64,000 bases of DNA from Bradyrhizobium sp. URHD0069 (GTDB lineage Bacteria > Pseudomonadota > Alphaproteobacteria > Rhizobiales > Xanthobacteraceae): NCBI RefSeq assembly GCF_000701345.1, contig NZ_JNIJ01000022.1, positions 1-64,000 of the forward strand. Direction: 5' to 3'. The translations under genes and the position numbers were made by a program. Each line of letters begins with the position of its first letter. Within the stretch, counting starts at the first letter, position 1. Shown here piece by piece: positions 1 through 8,304 of the stretch. The notes beneath the pieces were generated by a model, which searched no databases, had not been told where the DNA came from, and saw only the letters and a program-made list of their open reading frames with translations.

Positions 1-276
1 TTGATCGAGATCGAGCAGTCCGGATGCATCCGGAGCAAAGTCTACGAGTGTTGAGAAGAGGTAAGACTGGTCGAGCAGCCGCTTTTCCTCTTCTGCCGTG
101 GCTCCCGATCCGAGACCCTTTGAAGCGAAGTCGAAGTCGGTTGCCTCGAACGGAACGCCAGGCGAGAACCAAGTCACAAACGAGTTGGACGACGGTTTCA
201 CCTCATCATCGCCACCAATGAGGATTTCCACTAACTGGGCGCGGAGCGCTTCTGAAAGTTCGTTTAAAGTGGGCAT
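1..276 (-). CDS. Hypothetical protein, C-terminus cut by the window edge
   Basis: An open reading frame starts at the ATG at 276 and runs leftward without a stop to base 1, giving at least 92 residues. A good ribosome binding site (GGGAGG, 6-8 bases before the ATG) fixes the start. The protein begins MPTLNELSEALRAQLVEIL and is acidic, with a segment containing WFSPGVPFEATDFDF. No family is recognised. It lies 86 bases downstream of the GH25 lysozyme gene on the same strand, so the two could be cotranscribed. The rest of the gene is outside the window. Confidence 0.6.
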   Translation of the reverse strand, partial: MPTLNELSEALRAQLVEILIGGDDEVKPSSNSFVTWFSPGVPFEATDFDFASKGLGSGATAEEEKRLLDQSYLFSTLVDFAPDASGLLDLDQ

Positions 277-362
277 GGCATTCCCTCCCGTAAAAATGGC
301 CTCGCCGCACCGATTGCGGCAGCTCCTATGATGTGAGCATCAGGCAACCGGACACGTACAGT

Positions 363-1127
363 TCACCGATCGACAGTGATCACCTGGGCGCACACTTTGT
401 TCAAAAAGTCTGACAGCGTGCCGAATAGAATGACGCTGATGTCGACTTTCCCGAAATTTTCTATTTGGCGGGGATAACCGGGCAGTGCCGCAGATCCATC
501 ACCGCAATATTGCCAGATGGCTACACGATCGAGAGTCCAGCCAGCGCGCTCGTACATCTCAGCGGGCAAGGTTGCGGTGTAGCGCGGAATCCAAAGCCAA
601 TCGCACCCCATTCGATCGTTGATCGACTTGTCGCGCATTGTACCATTGCCATAGAGCATGACCTCTTGCCCCGAGCGTTCCTTGACACGCTCCGCCCAGG
701 CAGTCGTGCAGTCTATGATTTGCTGTGCAGATGCGTCCCAGTTGGAATTGCGTGGCTTGGTCCGACCCTGTGCATCGGGCTTTCCATCGTTGCCGAGTTC
801 AACATCCACAATTGGGATGATGTCGCCAACGTCAAACCCGCCGGCGCTATCCAGGGTATCCAAGAAGAAGTCAGCTTGCGCCGCTCCGTCATGATCAAAT
901 TTGAGAAAATGGTATGCGCCGCGGAACCAAGTTGTCCCGTATCGATCAGCACCTATGTCCTTAACGGCGCCCCAGTTCGTCTTGAACCAGTTGGTGGTAA
1001 AGGAGACGCCTTCAGTAGCCTTGATTATCCCGCCGACGAAATTGGGCGCATCTACTACAGCCTGCCAATTTGGCTTGCCACCAAGATCTCCGGAATAAAC
1101 ATCAACTAACAAGTTGCGCTCGCCCAT
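363..1127 (-). CDS. Glycoside hydrolase family 25 (lysozyme-like) protein
   Basis: About 254 residues from the ATG at 1127, which follows a clear GAGGAG ribosome binding site; an upstream in-frame ATG at 1217 lacks one. The N-terminal strand (LLVDVYSGD) and the acidic IPIVDVELGN motif are those of GH25 muramidases, whose catalytic Asp and Glu lie in such a DxE strand of a TIM barrel. The middle also carries GIIKATEG and FRGAYHFLKF, two further GH25 signatures. GH25 enzymes cut the MurNAc-GlcNAc bond of peptidoglycan. No signal peptide is visible, so export would need another route such as phage-type lysis or a secretion device. The substrate and role here are inferred. Confidence 0.85.
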   Translation of the reverse strand: MGERNLLVDVYSGDLGGKPNWQAVVDAPNFVGGIIKATEGVSFTTNWFKTNWGAVKDIGADRYGTTWFRGAYHFLKFDHDGAAQADFFLDTLDSAGGFDVGDIIPIVDVELGNDGKPDAQGRTKPRNSNWDASAQQIIDCTTAWAERVKERSGQEVMLYGNGTMRDKSINDRMGCDWLWIPRYTATLPAEMYERAGWTLDRVAIWQYCGDGSAALPGYPRQIENFGKVDISVILFGTLSDFLNKVCAQVITVDR

Positions 1128-1395
1128 GAGGTGTCTCCTCGTGCAAAGAAAAGCCTGCACTTTAATTAGCTCGAGCCGCGACGCATGCATGTGAATTGCT
1201 TCACATATCACACTCACTTGATGCTGAGAGAGACCGCGGACTCGAACGCGCTAGATCGTTCGCGATGTTGGGTCGTCTCACGTTGATCCAAATCAATGTC
1301 CGATGCTTTGCAAGCACTACTTGTCCGCATTGGAACCACACAACAGACGTTCATTGCCGCCACGCATGACGTTGAAAGCTTGTCGATTGAATTGA

Positions 1396-1587
1396 AGGGC
1401 GCATGGCTGCCGCGAGTTCAAGTGCATTGGGGATAAACCGCTGCAAGATCACCCACACATCTGCCTCAAGATGGGCGATGCCAGTGAGATCGTCTGCCCC
1501 TATTGCTCTACGTTATTCCGCTTCGATCCGAGCTTGGGCGCACACGAAGCTGATCCGGCAGATTGTGCTTACGGAGATAAAGACTGA
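1396..1587 (+). pseudogene. zf-CHCC zinc-finger protein (NDUFS6-like), no start codon
   Basis: This frame encodes about 63 residues ending at TGA 1585-1587. They carry a zinc-finger signature: REFKCIGDKPLQDHPHICLK, then EIVCPYCSTLFRFD. The Cys, His, Cys and Cys ligands fit the zf-CHCC family, related to the 13-kDa subunit of complex I and usually a 60-80 residue protein. A stop at 1393-1395 precedes the domain, and no ATG, GTG or TTG lies between that stop and the zinc finger. The gene is therefore 5'-truncated or frameshifted relative to an upstream start. The domain itself looks intact. Family assignment is from motif recognition only. Confidence 0.6.
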
Positions 1588-1759
1588 GTCGAATCGCAGT
1601 AACACTGCTTCCTTCGTCATACCGGCCGCAGCCAACCAGCGTCAGGCGCCATCGTCCGGCAGTCTCGGGGCGGTTCACGATGGCCGCGAACGATCCGAAT
1701 TCGACAGGATGCAAGCGTCACGACGGCCGAACCAGCGATAGCGCTTTGGCGCGACCAAA

Positions 1760-1993
1760 TCATAGATCGCGTTGCGGATCACCCGTGGGATGAATTGAAA
1801 GATCCATGTCCACTTTAGAGTCAGGAACGAAAGTATCTGCTACATAGTTTTTATCGACCGAACCAAACCGGGTAATAGTGTGCGTATAAATCCAGCCACC
1901 CGGCACTCTGAAACGAAATATGGTTTCGTCATACTGACCGGAGACATGATCTTTAAAGACTTCTTCGTGGGTGTGAAGCTTTTGCTTAGGCAT
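1760..1993 (-). CDS. Small hypothetical protein
   Basis: A 77-residue frame beginning MPKQKLHTHEEVFKDH; in-frame ATGs at 1999 and 2020 are alternatives. Composition is protein-like (charged and aromatic residues well mixed, GGWIYTHTITRFGS in the middle) and it ends at a TGA-type stop at 1760. It begins immediately after the transposase relic on the same strand and the two frames abut. No family is recognised and no signal or membrane segment is seen. It may be a genuine small protein or a surviving piece of a larger gene interrupted by the insertion. Confidence 0.45.
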   Translation of the reverse strand: MPKQKLHTHEEVFKDHVSGQYDETIFRFRVPGGWIYTHTITRFGSVDKNYVADTFVPDSKVDMDLSIHPTGDPQRDL

Positions 1994-1998
1994 GAACA

Positions 1999-2286
1999 TC
2001 TTTCGATGTGCCGCTGCCAATAGCCACCAAAATCAACTGACTTGCCACGCTTCAAAGACAAAGCTGCGAGGCGGTTGACTTGCTCACCGTTCGACAGACG
2101 GCGGTTGTCCCCTCTCCAAGACCTCTCTTGAGCCTACCGCAAAAGGTGCGCACCGGCAATGTGGTGACGGATGCCAATCTCCGCGCTGCACATACGCGAG
2201 AAAAACTGCTCTGCCCAATCGGTGCAAGCGTCGTCTATCGAATAGGCGTCTTCGTGGTTGGAGCGGGGTGCAGGCACGGTGACCAT
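1999..2286 (-). pseudogene. IS1595-family (ISXO2-like) transposase, C-terminal relic
   Basis: Read on the minus strand in one continuous frame, this stretch gives the C-terminal part of an IS1595-type DDE transposase: EDAYSIDDACTDWAEQFFSR, CSAEIGIRHHIAGAHLLR, then after one in-frame stop (2134-2136, where family members have Tyr) AQERSWRGDNRRLSNGEQ and KRGKSVDFGGYWQRH. The pattern YS-D-A-T-AE-FFSR, HHIAG, REDNRR and GYWQ is typical of the family, although the family usually has NxAE where this copy has DWAE. The N-terminal zinc ribbon and the first catalytic Asp are missing. Upstream (above 2286) the homology decays. No terminal inverted repeats were found. It is inactive and cannot move itself. 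Confidence 0.7.
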
Positions 2287-2878
2287 CCCGGTACTTACTG
2301 CCGCGAGGCGTCCTGAGTTGAAATCAAACTAGGCCACTGGGGATGGAAGTAGGTCAGTACCAATTTTTTTGATCAACGCTCTGGCCGATACCGGCGTTCG
2401 ATCACGGCACGTCGCGAAGCGGCGAATTCATCCGCTCGCATGTATTTCGCTTCACATGACCCTCTCGGAGCCACAGGCGCTTGAGGCGGACCGTCCGCGC
2501 TAACGCGCGAGAGCCGCCGGGCTGTCCCCAGCGGCTCGCGCGTTGCGTAGCGATGTGGTGCGACGCGCAGCGTCGCGTGGTAGAACGTTGCGATGCGCCG
2601 AGGCGCGCCGCGTTGCCTACCTTGATGTCGATAAGTCCTACGCGTCTCATCGACCAACCCAACATGGCTGGTCGCGAGGCGACTTCAAGACAGCGCTGCT
2701 GACGTAGTCCATCTTTTTCGATCGCGCCGAAAAAGCCGCGACTGCTGGAACGGGATGTAACAAGACCTGTAACGGTCGGTTTTGGCGCTGACGACTACGA
2801 TGCTTGCGCATGGTGCCGTTGAGCCATCGTACCTGCCAAAAGCGTGATATGATTAGCGGAAAGCAGCGGGAAACCTAG
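2287..2878. other. Intergenic stretch without a supported gene
   Basis: About 590 bases. Short frames exist on both strands between 2373 and 2702, but they are Arg/Ala-rich, overlap each other and lack ribosome binding sites. The segment 2480-2620 is very CG-dinucleotide-rich with short repeated words (gcgcgag, cgatg, cgtcgcg), which creates these chance frames. The left part probably includes further eroded insertion-sequence DNA. I see no RNA gene. Confidence 0.4.
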
Positions 2879-3085
2879 ATGCCAGAAGATGCCCTTATCG
2901 TTATAACAAGCGCCATCAAAACCGCTTTCATTGATCATCCCGGTTCTGGGCACGGCACGACGTGGGACCAAGTCACGAAAAGTGACGAAGAAAGTATCCA
3001 TCTCGCCAAGGCTGTGCTGGTTGCTCTTCGCAAAGCCGGATATTCCGTTACCAAGGTCGAGGACCAGAATGCCCCGAAGCCCTAA
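2879..3085 (+). CDS. Small hypothetical protein
   Basis: A 68-residue frame starting MPEDALIVITSAIKTAF and ending DQNAPKP. Its composition resembles a real soluble protein: a mixed helical start, then SDEESIHLAKAVLVALRKAG, which reads as an amphipathic helix. The ribosome binding site is weak (GGGAAA about 6 bases upstream). No family is recognised. Small proteins of this kind are common in rhizobial accessory regions. Confidence rests on composition only. Confidence 0.45.
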   Translation: MPEDALIVITSAIKTAFIDHPGSGHGTTWDQVTKSDEESIHLAKAVLVALRKAGYSVTKVEDQNAPKP

Positions 3086-3459
3086 AGGCGAGAAGCTCCT
3101 GCCGACGTGATCGGGGATTTGCCGGTGCCGCGTCTGCTTGCCCATGCGTTTAATTGGTGTGGCCGGTGAAGCAACCCTAGCGACGAACATCGACGCATCC
3201 CGCGTCTGCTGTTGCGCGGTAAGCAGCCGTCAAGACGGTCCCACCGCACTTCCGAGAAGTGCCACATGCGGACTCATGCACCGAAGCAAAGGGATATTCG
3301 ATCACCGCGTCGGCACGGGCGGGCAACCCTGCTTCGCGGAGATCCGCTCGTTTCAACCCAATGCTGGACAAATGCAGCCACCAAATTCGAGGTCGCCTTA
3401 CATGAATGACGACGATCACCGAACCACCGCGGGTAACAAGCACGCCGAGCAGCCATTCG
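3086..3459. other. Intergenic stretch without a supported gene
   Basis: About 370 bases between the small protein gene and the end of the patatin gene. Overlapping frames occur on both strands, but none has a convincing start or composition, and I could not assign a repeat family. It may hold decayed coding DNA. Confidence 0.35.
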
Positions 3460-4491
3460 TCAGATCTGTTCTAAGACATCAAGATCCAAAGTGGAGCGGC
3501 GTCCAAGATTCGATGCATGGCTCTCCAAAAAGACTTGCGCCGACCTTCGCCCCTCATCGCGCAGCAAGGACAAGAATTCCCATTCCGCGTTGAGCTTGGA
3601 GGAAGCGCCGAGCTCGGTCAGTATCTCGCTCGCAATGCGGTGGATGCGCATGCCGGCCCATTGCGCGCCCTCGCTGTCGCCCGGATCGGCGACCTGCCGA
3701 AGCAAGGCGATCATGCGCAGCTCCTTCAGCAGAACCGCGTTAAAGGATACTTCATTCAGTCGGTTGAGGATCTCAGAGGCGGAGCGCGGCGAACTCTCGC
3801 GTTCAACCGGATTGATCTGAACGAGAATGGTATCCTGTGACTTGCACTCTCGAATGAGAGGCGTGATCGTGGGATTGCCAGAATAGCCTCCGTCCCAGTA
3901 GGGCTCGCCGTCAATCTCTACAGCCTGAAACATGGTGGGCAGACAGGCGGAGGCGAGCAGAACGTCCGGCGTAACAGCGTTGTTCTTGAACACGTGACCG
4001 CGGCCGGTCCGGACATTGGTTGCCGTGATGAAGAGTTTCGTCGGTGCTCGTGCCAGCCGCTCGAAATTGATTGTTTTGGCCAGAATTTCACGCAATGGAT
4101 TTTTGCCCATCGGATTCAAGTCATAGGGCGAAACCAGGCGAGACATGAGATCCATGGCGACATAGATAGGCGAAGAGTCCAACGTCCAGCGGCCGAGAAT
4201 CACATCAAGGGGGCCGCGCCGCAAAGGACTGAAGCGAGCCGCCTCGGAGACGCGGCGCCAGAAATTCTCCAGAGCTGCCCGGGCACCCGTGGCCCCGCCT
4301 TTGGCATGACCATCGACAAGCACCGCGGCATTCATCACCCCCGCCGATGTGCCGGAAATGCCATCGATTCCAAGCCACGGCTCCTCGAGCAGACGATCGA
4401 GCACGCCCCAAGTAAATGCCCCATGCGAGCCACCGCCCTGCAACGCAAGGTCGACAAGGATGGGATCGTGAGTGATGGCTGCTTTGGCCAT
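3460..4491 (-). CDS. Patatin-like phospholipase family protein
   Basis: A 343-residue alpha/beta hydrolase of the patatin class, which releases fatty acids from glycerolipids by a Ser-Asp dyad. The oxyanion loop GGGSHG is at residues 19-24, the nucleophile elbow GTSAG gives Ser49, and the DGG motif gives Asp200. The length is typical of bacterial stand-alone patatins such as the RssA/YchK-like and rhizobial groups. The start follows GAGAG 5-9 bases upstream. There is no signal peptide, so it is probably cytosolic or injected. It lies 76 bases downstream of the ATP-grasp-like gene on the same strand, so cotranscription is plausible. The lipid substrate is unknown. Confidence 0.92.
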   Translation of the reverse strand: MAKAAITHDPILVDLALQGGGSHGAFTWGVLDRLLEEPWLGIDGISGTSAGVMNAAVLVDGHAKGGATGARAALENFWRRVSEAARFSPLRRGPLDVILGRWTLDSSPIYVAMDLMSRLVSPYDLNPMGKNPLREILAKTINFERLARAPTKLFITATNVRTGRGHVFKNNAVTPDVLLASACLPTMFQAVEIDGEPYWDGGYSGNPTITPLIRECKSQDTILVQINPVERESSPRSASEILNRLNEVSFNAVLLKELRMIALLRQVADPGDSEGAQWAGMRIHRIASEILTELGASSKLNAEWEFLSLLRDEGRRSAQVFLESHASNLGRRSTLDLDVLEQI

Positions 4492-4567
4492 TAGATCTCT
4501 CTTCGCAAGAATAGCACTCGTGCCGGCAACCGACCAACGGTTAAATATGATTGATGGAACCGCGATA

Positions 4568-5635
4568 CTAGGGATCGCCCCGCGATGACAAGCGACCCCT
4601 CACCGTTCGGGCGATAGTCTTGGGCGCATCGTCGGGAATTGCGAAGCAGGAACTCACGTTGATCTCACAGAGCACATAGGTGTCGGCGCCGGAGGCGTCT
4701 CGCGGACCGTACAGAAAATCCGCGTCCCAAATGACAGGAAGGGACGCTTCGTCAATCTCAAGCGTTCCTATCATCTGAGGGGTCCATTGGTTTTCCATCA
4801 GTGTCCGTAACGCCTGGAAGGATTCGAAATCAGGCCCATACATGATACGTGGCCCAGGCTGAGCTTCGGCTGACTCTGGCCCTTCCGGCGGCGGGGGTAC
4901 GAGCGCTTTGATCCGTTGATGCCCGAAACCAGAAACCTTGCCGCCGCTCATGTAGCAACGGATCATCCCCTCGGGCAGTCGTGGCTGAAACGCTTGATCG
5001 ATGATGCACCCACCCCAGCCGAAATACGGCTCGCAGCGGTCCATAAAGTCGTCCAGTGAAATCCGCTCGGGTTGACTTCCGCGCAGTGCGTGCAGCACTT
5101 CAACTTGCCCGCCGCTATCTGCAAGCGCTTCGACTTTCCAGACACCTTGACCCCCATTGCCGCGGTTTTGCTTGATCACGCGAGGGCCGGCCATCCGCAC
5201 ACGCGAAGGAAGCTCTGAGCGAAAGGCGCCGGCGCTATCGTAGCGATGGGTATCCGCGCCCCAGCCTAGGTGACGTGTGCGGTAAAGAACATCCTTGACG
5301 CCCATTTTGAGAATGACATCGGGATGGGCGCTGATCCACGGACCTTGCATGGCGACCTCGCGCAACATCTGATCGAGCGCGGCGCGTGTCTTGCCCTGAT
5401 GGATTGGATCGACCCATACGAGCACGCCGTCAACCGCCAGCAGTTGTTCGCGGACTGCATCCGAGAAGCTTTCGTCGTAGACGGCGGGCTGCGCGTTGAT
5501 ACCCGAAGATGCGAGAGCCTCGAACACGCGAACGAAGCGGTTATTCTCTGGTGTCGCATCTTTCCGAGCAGCAGCGTCGCCTCGCCAGACGATTGCGACA
5601 GATTGACGGAAAGAGGAGGAGTTATCGGCGTCCAT
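4568..5635 (-). CDS. ATP-grasp-like protein, Cj0069 family
   Basis: A 355-residue protein with an ATP-grasp-like central region: PRVIKQNRGNGGQGVWKVE (about residues 150-168) resembles the lysine-plus-glycine-loop nucleotide-binding segment, and the C-terminal VIWDADFLYG and LCEINVSSCF resemble the acidic metal-binding strands with the final Glu/Asn. This matches the family annotated as Cj0069-like, which is of unknown substrate. ATP-grasp enzymes join a carboxylate to an amine or thiol through an acyl phosphate. The start has a GGAGAAA ribosome binding site. The N-terminal part (VAIVWRGD and following) forms a Rossmann-like pre-domain. The function is not established. Confidence 0.75.
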   Translation of the reverse strand: MDADNSSSFRQSVAIVWRGDAAARKDATPENNRFVRVFEALASSGINAQPAVYDESFSDAVREQLLAVDGVLVWVDPIHQGKTRAALDQMLREVAMQGPWISAHPDVILKMGVKDVLYRTRHLGWGADTHRYDSAGAFRSELPSRVRMAGPRVIKQNRGNGGQGVWKVEALADSGGQVEVLHALRGSQPERISLDDFMDRCEPYFGWGGCIIDQAFQPRLPEGMIRCYMSGGKVSGFGHQRIKALVPPPPEGPESAEAQPGPRIMYGPDFESFQALRTLMENQWTPQMIGTLEIDEASLPVIWDADFLYGPRDASGADTYVLCEINVSSCFAIPDDAPKTIARTVRGRLSSRGDP

Positions 5636-5798
5636 GTGCGTTTCTCCACGACAAATCGTGTGACGCGCAGAGCTTGGACGAATGTCTAACGGGGAGTCTG
5701 CTTTTTCCCCGTACTCGAAATCTACTCTAGTTTGTGATTTTCGTTTTAATCTCCTTGCTTTGGCGGATCGTGCTCGCTGACATCCGGCACTGGTGCAT

Positions 5799-6740
5799 CT
5801 ATTCCATCAGTTGCAGCGCAATCGCAAAGCCTGCCGTGACCTGTGCCGGATCACCGCAAAAAACAACGCTCGATCCTGCAGTGGCAGGATCGGCCGAAAT
5901 CAACTTCGGATCGATCCCTTTGTCGTGTCCGAATGGTGGAATTGAGTGATCGTTTCGTTTGTCCACGCGCAATCTCCTTTCAGTTTCGACTTTGGGAGAC
6001 AGGCATAAGTCCTGATGCCGAATCATCAGTGACACACCGGCCAGGAGAACGAGTATTAACACGGCCTTGCGAAACGTTTCGTCGTTGATTGTTCCGTAGA
6101 GTTTGAAGCCGATCCATATGCCGGCAATCATGAACGGAAGCCCGATGCCGTACAATTTGAGGGTTTCAATCGTGTACGACCCCGCGACGAGTTGCGAGAT
6201 CGAGATGATCACAAATGCCGCAAACAGCACCGGTTGAAACACGGAGCGTTGCTTGTCTCTTGACCATCCGCGCCATTGGCAGGAGATAGTTGAGATGATG
6301 CCGCCGAGACCAGTGAGGCCTCCGAGCAACCCGTTGGAAATCCCAATGGCGACGTCGGCCGGCGCGCTGATCTTCATTGGCTTTATGGGTGGGCGTGCAA
6401 GGCTGTAGGTCGCGTAAAGGACGAGCAGCACTCCGACGCCGAAACGCAAATAGGTCGGATTGATAAGGGTCAACAGCATCACGCCGATTGGGATGCCGAT
6501 TGTGGTACCCAGCGTAAGCGGCCAAATGTCTTGCCAGCTCAACTCATGCCGCAGCTTCGCGATGCCGTAACCTTGCGTAAGTAGCCCGTAGCCGGCAATC
6601 AGAGCGGCGGTCTGAATCGGAGTAGTGATGTGCAGCCATATGCCGGACACGACCAGGCCCATCGCGAAACCGGAAAACCCGCTGACGAAGCCGCCAAGAA
6701 ATGTTGCAAGAATAAAGAGAATTAAGAGGTTTCCATCCAT
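5799..6740 (-). CDS. Sulfite exporter TauE/SafE family permease
   Basis: The chosen start, MDGNLLILFILATFLGGF, follows GGAG by 8 bases; a longer frame from 6794 lacks a site. The protein has about seven to eight membrane segments, and two glycine-rich half-site loops (FVSGFSGFAMG near the N-terminus and NGLLGGLTGLGG in the middle) define the TauE/SafE (DUF81) family of organosulfonate, sulfite or organic anion carriers. The last hydrophobic segment ends about residue 240. A hydrophilic tail of about 60 residues follows (PKVETERRLRVDKRNDHS onward). That tail is not usual for the family and may be readthrough into decayed DNA. The substrate is unknown. Confidence 0.85.
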   Translation of the reverse strand: MDGNLLILFILATFLGGFVSGFSGFAMGLVVSGIWLHITTPIQTAALIAGYGLLTQGYGIAKLRHELSWQDIWPLTLGTTIGIPIGVMLLTLINPTYLRFGVGVLLVLYATYSLARPPIKPMKISAPADVAIGISNGLLGGLTGLGGIISTISCQWRGWSRDKQRSVFQPVLFAAFVIISISQLVAGSYTIETLKLYGIGLPFMIAGIWIGFKLYGTINDETFRKAVLILVLLAGVSLMIRHQDLCLSPKVETERRLRVDKRNDHSIPPFGHDKGIDPKLISADPATAGSSVVFCGDPAQVTAGFAIALQLME

Positions 6741-7067
6741 GTTGCTCGCTCCATAGAAAAGCGAGCAGCGCTTGCATGGGGTCACCCACTTCACGGGGAG
6801 GCTGCGACATCCCCTAGCAATACTCTATCGGCATTGACTTCGGCTTGGCAATGGGTCCGGCGTCGGATGTTCAACCAAAATCTGGCGCGGCTAGCCGTAT
6901 CATTGAAGTCTGCAATTGGCCCATTTTCCGGACCCATGCACCGCAACAACGCGGCCTTCAGCAAACGCGCGGGGCGCCGGGACAATGGTACAATGCCAAC
7001 GACCCACTCATCAATGCTCAGCGCGCCTTGGCATTTGTGCAATAGGCGGATGGGGCGTTGTGCCCGT
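6741..7067. other. Intergenic stretch without a supported gene
   Basis: About 330 bases between the permease start and the DUF1214 gene end. Frames on both strands are low-complexity or Arg-rich and lack ribosome binding sites. The permease promoter should lie at the left end of this stretch, but I could not identify -35/-10 elements with confidence. Confidence 0.35.
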
Positions 7068-8287
7068 CTAGAGTTGCTCAAAGTCTGGTAGTGGCCAGGA
7101 CCGATCGAAGTAGGCCTCGGTCGGCTGGTAGAACCGGAAATACGCGAACCAGTTCTTGCCGGGGACGGTCGGGATCCAATTCGTCTCAAAGCCGGCCAGC
7201 ACCTTCGGTCCGCAATAAATGTCAATCGAACCGTCCGCGTTCTTGCGCAGGTCCATCCGCGACGAACGATCGGTGATGTTTTGCTCGTTCAGGATCAACG
7301 CGCGCGTATCGACGTCGTAGAGGGTGACCGACCAAAAGAGCTTGATTGGTGGATCGGGCGGAACGCGCAAACGATAAGTCGCGCCGCCATCCAGCCAATT
7401 CCCGGCCTTATCCTTGTACGCACTAAGGTAAGCCGATGAAGGCCCAGGGCGCTTGGGCGCCATCGCCGCGCCCGCGCCTACGGCCTCGTAGAACCAGGAC
7501 GCGCGCTCGTCGAGCAGGTTCCAGAAAGCGTCGGGATCATCGGCGTCCAATTGCAGCGCGAAGTCCCAATGCGCGTCGGGTCTATATCCTCCGCCCGCGA
7601 AACGCCTGTCCGCGGAATTAGCCTTTGCCATGGCCTCTCCGACCAATGCAGCGTCGGTCAAAATTTTCGTCTGCCGCACATCCGGCTTAAAGGGTTTGCC
7701 CTTTTCCAAGCCAAGCGGCCGCAACATCGCATGAAAGAAGATGTCGCGCGTCTCAATCGGCTCGGCCTGAATCACTTCATTGAGTCGCTGCCAATATTCC
7801 ATCCCGCGCGGCGGCAGCCCACTCCACGTCTTGGTACCCGCGTCCAGAATGTCCATCTTCGGCGGATTGTCATGCTGGGCGTAAGGGTACATCTGCAACT
7901 GCGCCAGCGCCTGGCCTCGATAGACAGAATAGCGACGATCTGTCCGTTCTTTGCATTGAGGTCCTTCGTCACACCGCGCTGCCAGGACGCGAACGAGACT
8001 GCCGGAAGAGACCAGAGATAAGCCTGGCAGGCGCGCTGAAAATCGCGCTCGTCGTAAAGCTTCTCAATCGTCGCGTCGGTTGGATAGCCGTTCGCGAAGT
8101 CGTGGGTGAATTCGAGCCTGCCAATGCGTGTCTCGATCCCTTGCGATTGGTCTTGGCCGGTCGTCGCTACGCGCCTCGCTTGCTGAGCGTGGCTAGGGGT
8201 TGTCACGCCCGCTGCGGAGAGCATTCCAAGCACAGCAGGGGCGGCGCCGACCAATAAAGGGATCGCTTCTCGACGATTGGTTCTCAT
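7068..8287 (-). pseudogene. DUF1254/DUF1214 protein, internally deleted and frameshifted
   Basis: The start at 8287 has a strong GGAGGAGAAGG site. The first 125 or so codons encode a twin-Arg-like or Sec signal (TNRREAIPLLVGAAPAVLG) and the beginning of DUF1254, up to NGQIVAILS. Around 7915 the frame changes. The second frame resumes with YRGQALAQLQMYPYAQHDNPP, which in intact relatives lies over 100 residues later, and then continues through a complete DUF1214 domain to DFEQL. Most of DUF1254 is missing. The gene is followed in the same direction as the paralog at 8305-9697, from which it probably arose by tandem duplication. Such proteins are periplasmic and of unknown function. This copy is most likely non-functional. 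Confidence 0.75.
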
Positions 8288-8304
8288 GCACCCTTCTCCT
8301 CCAA

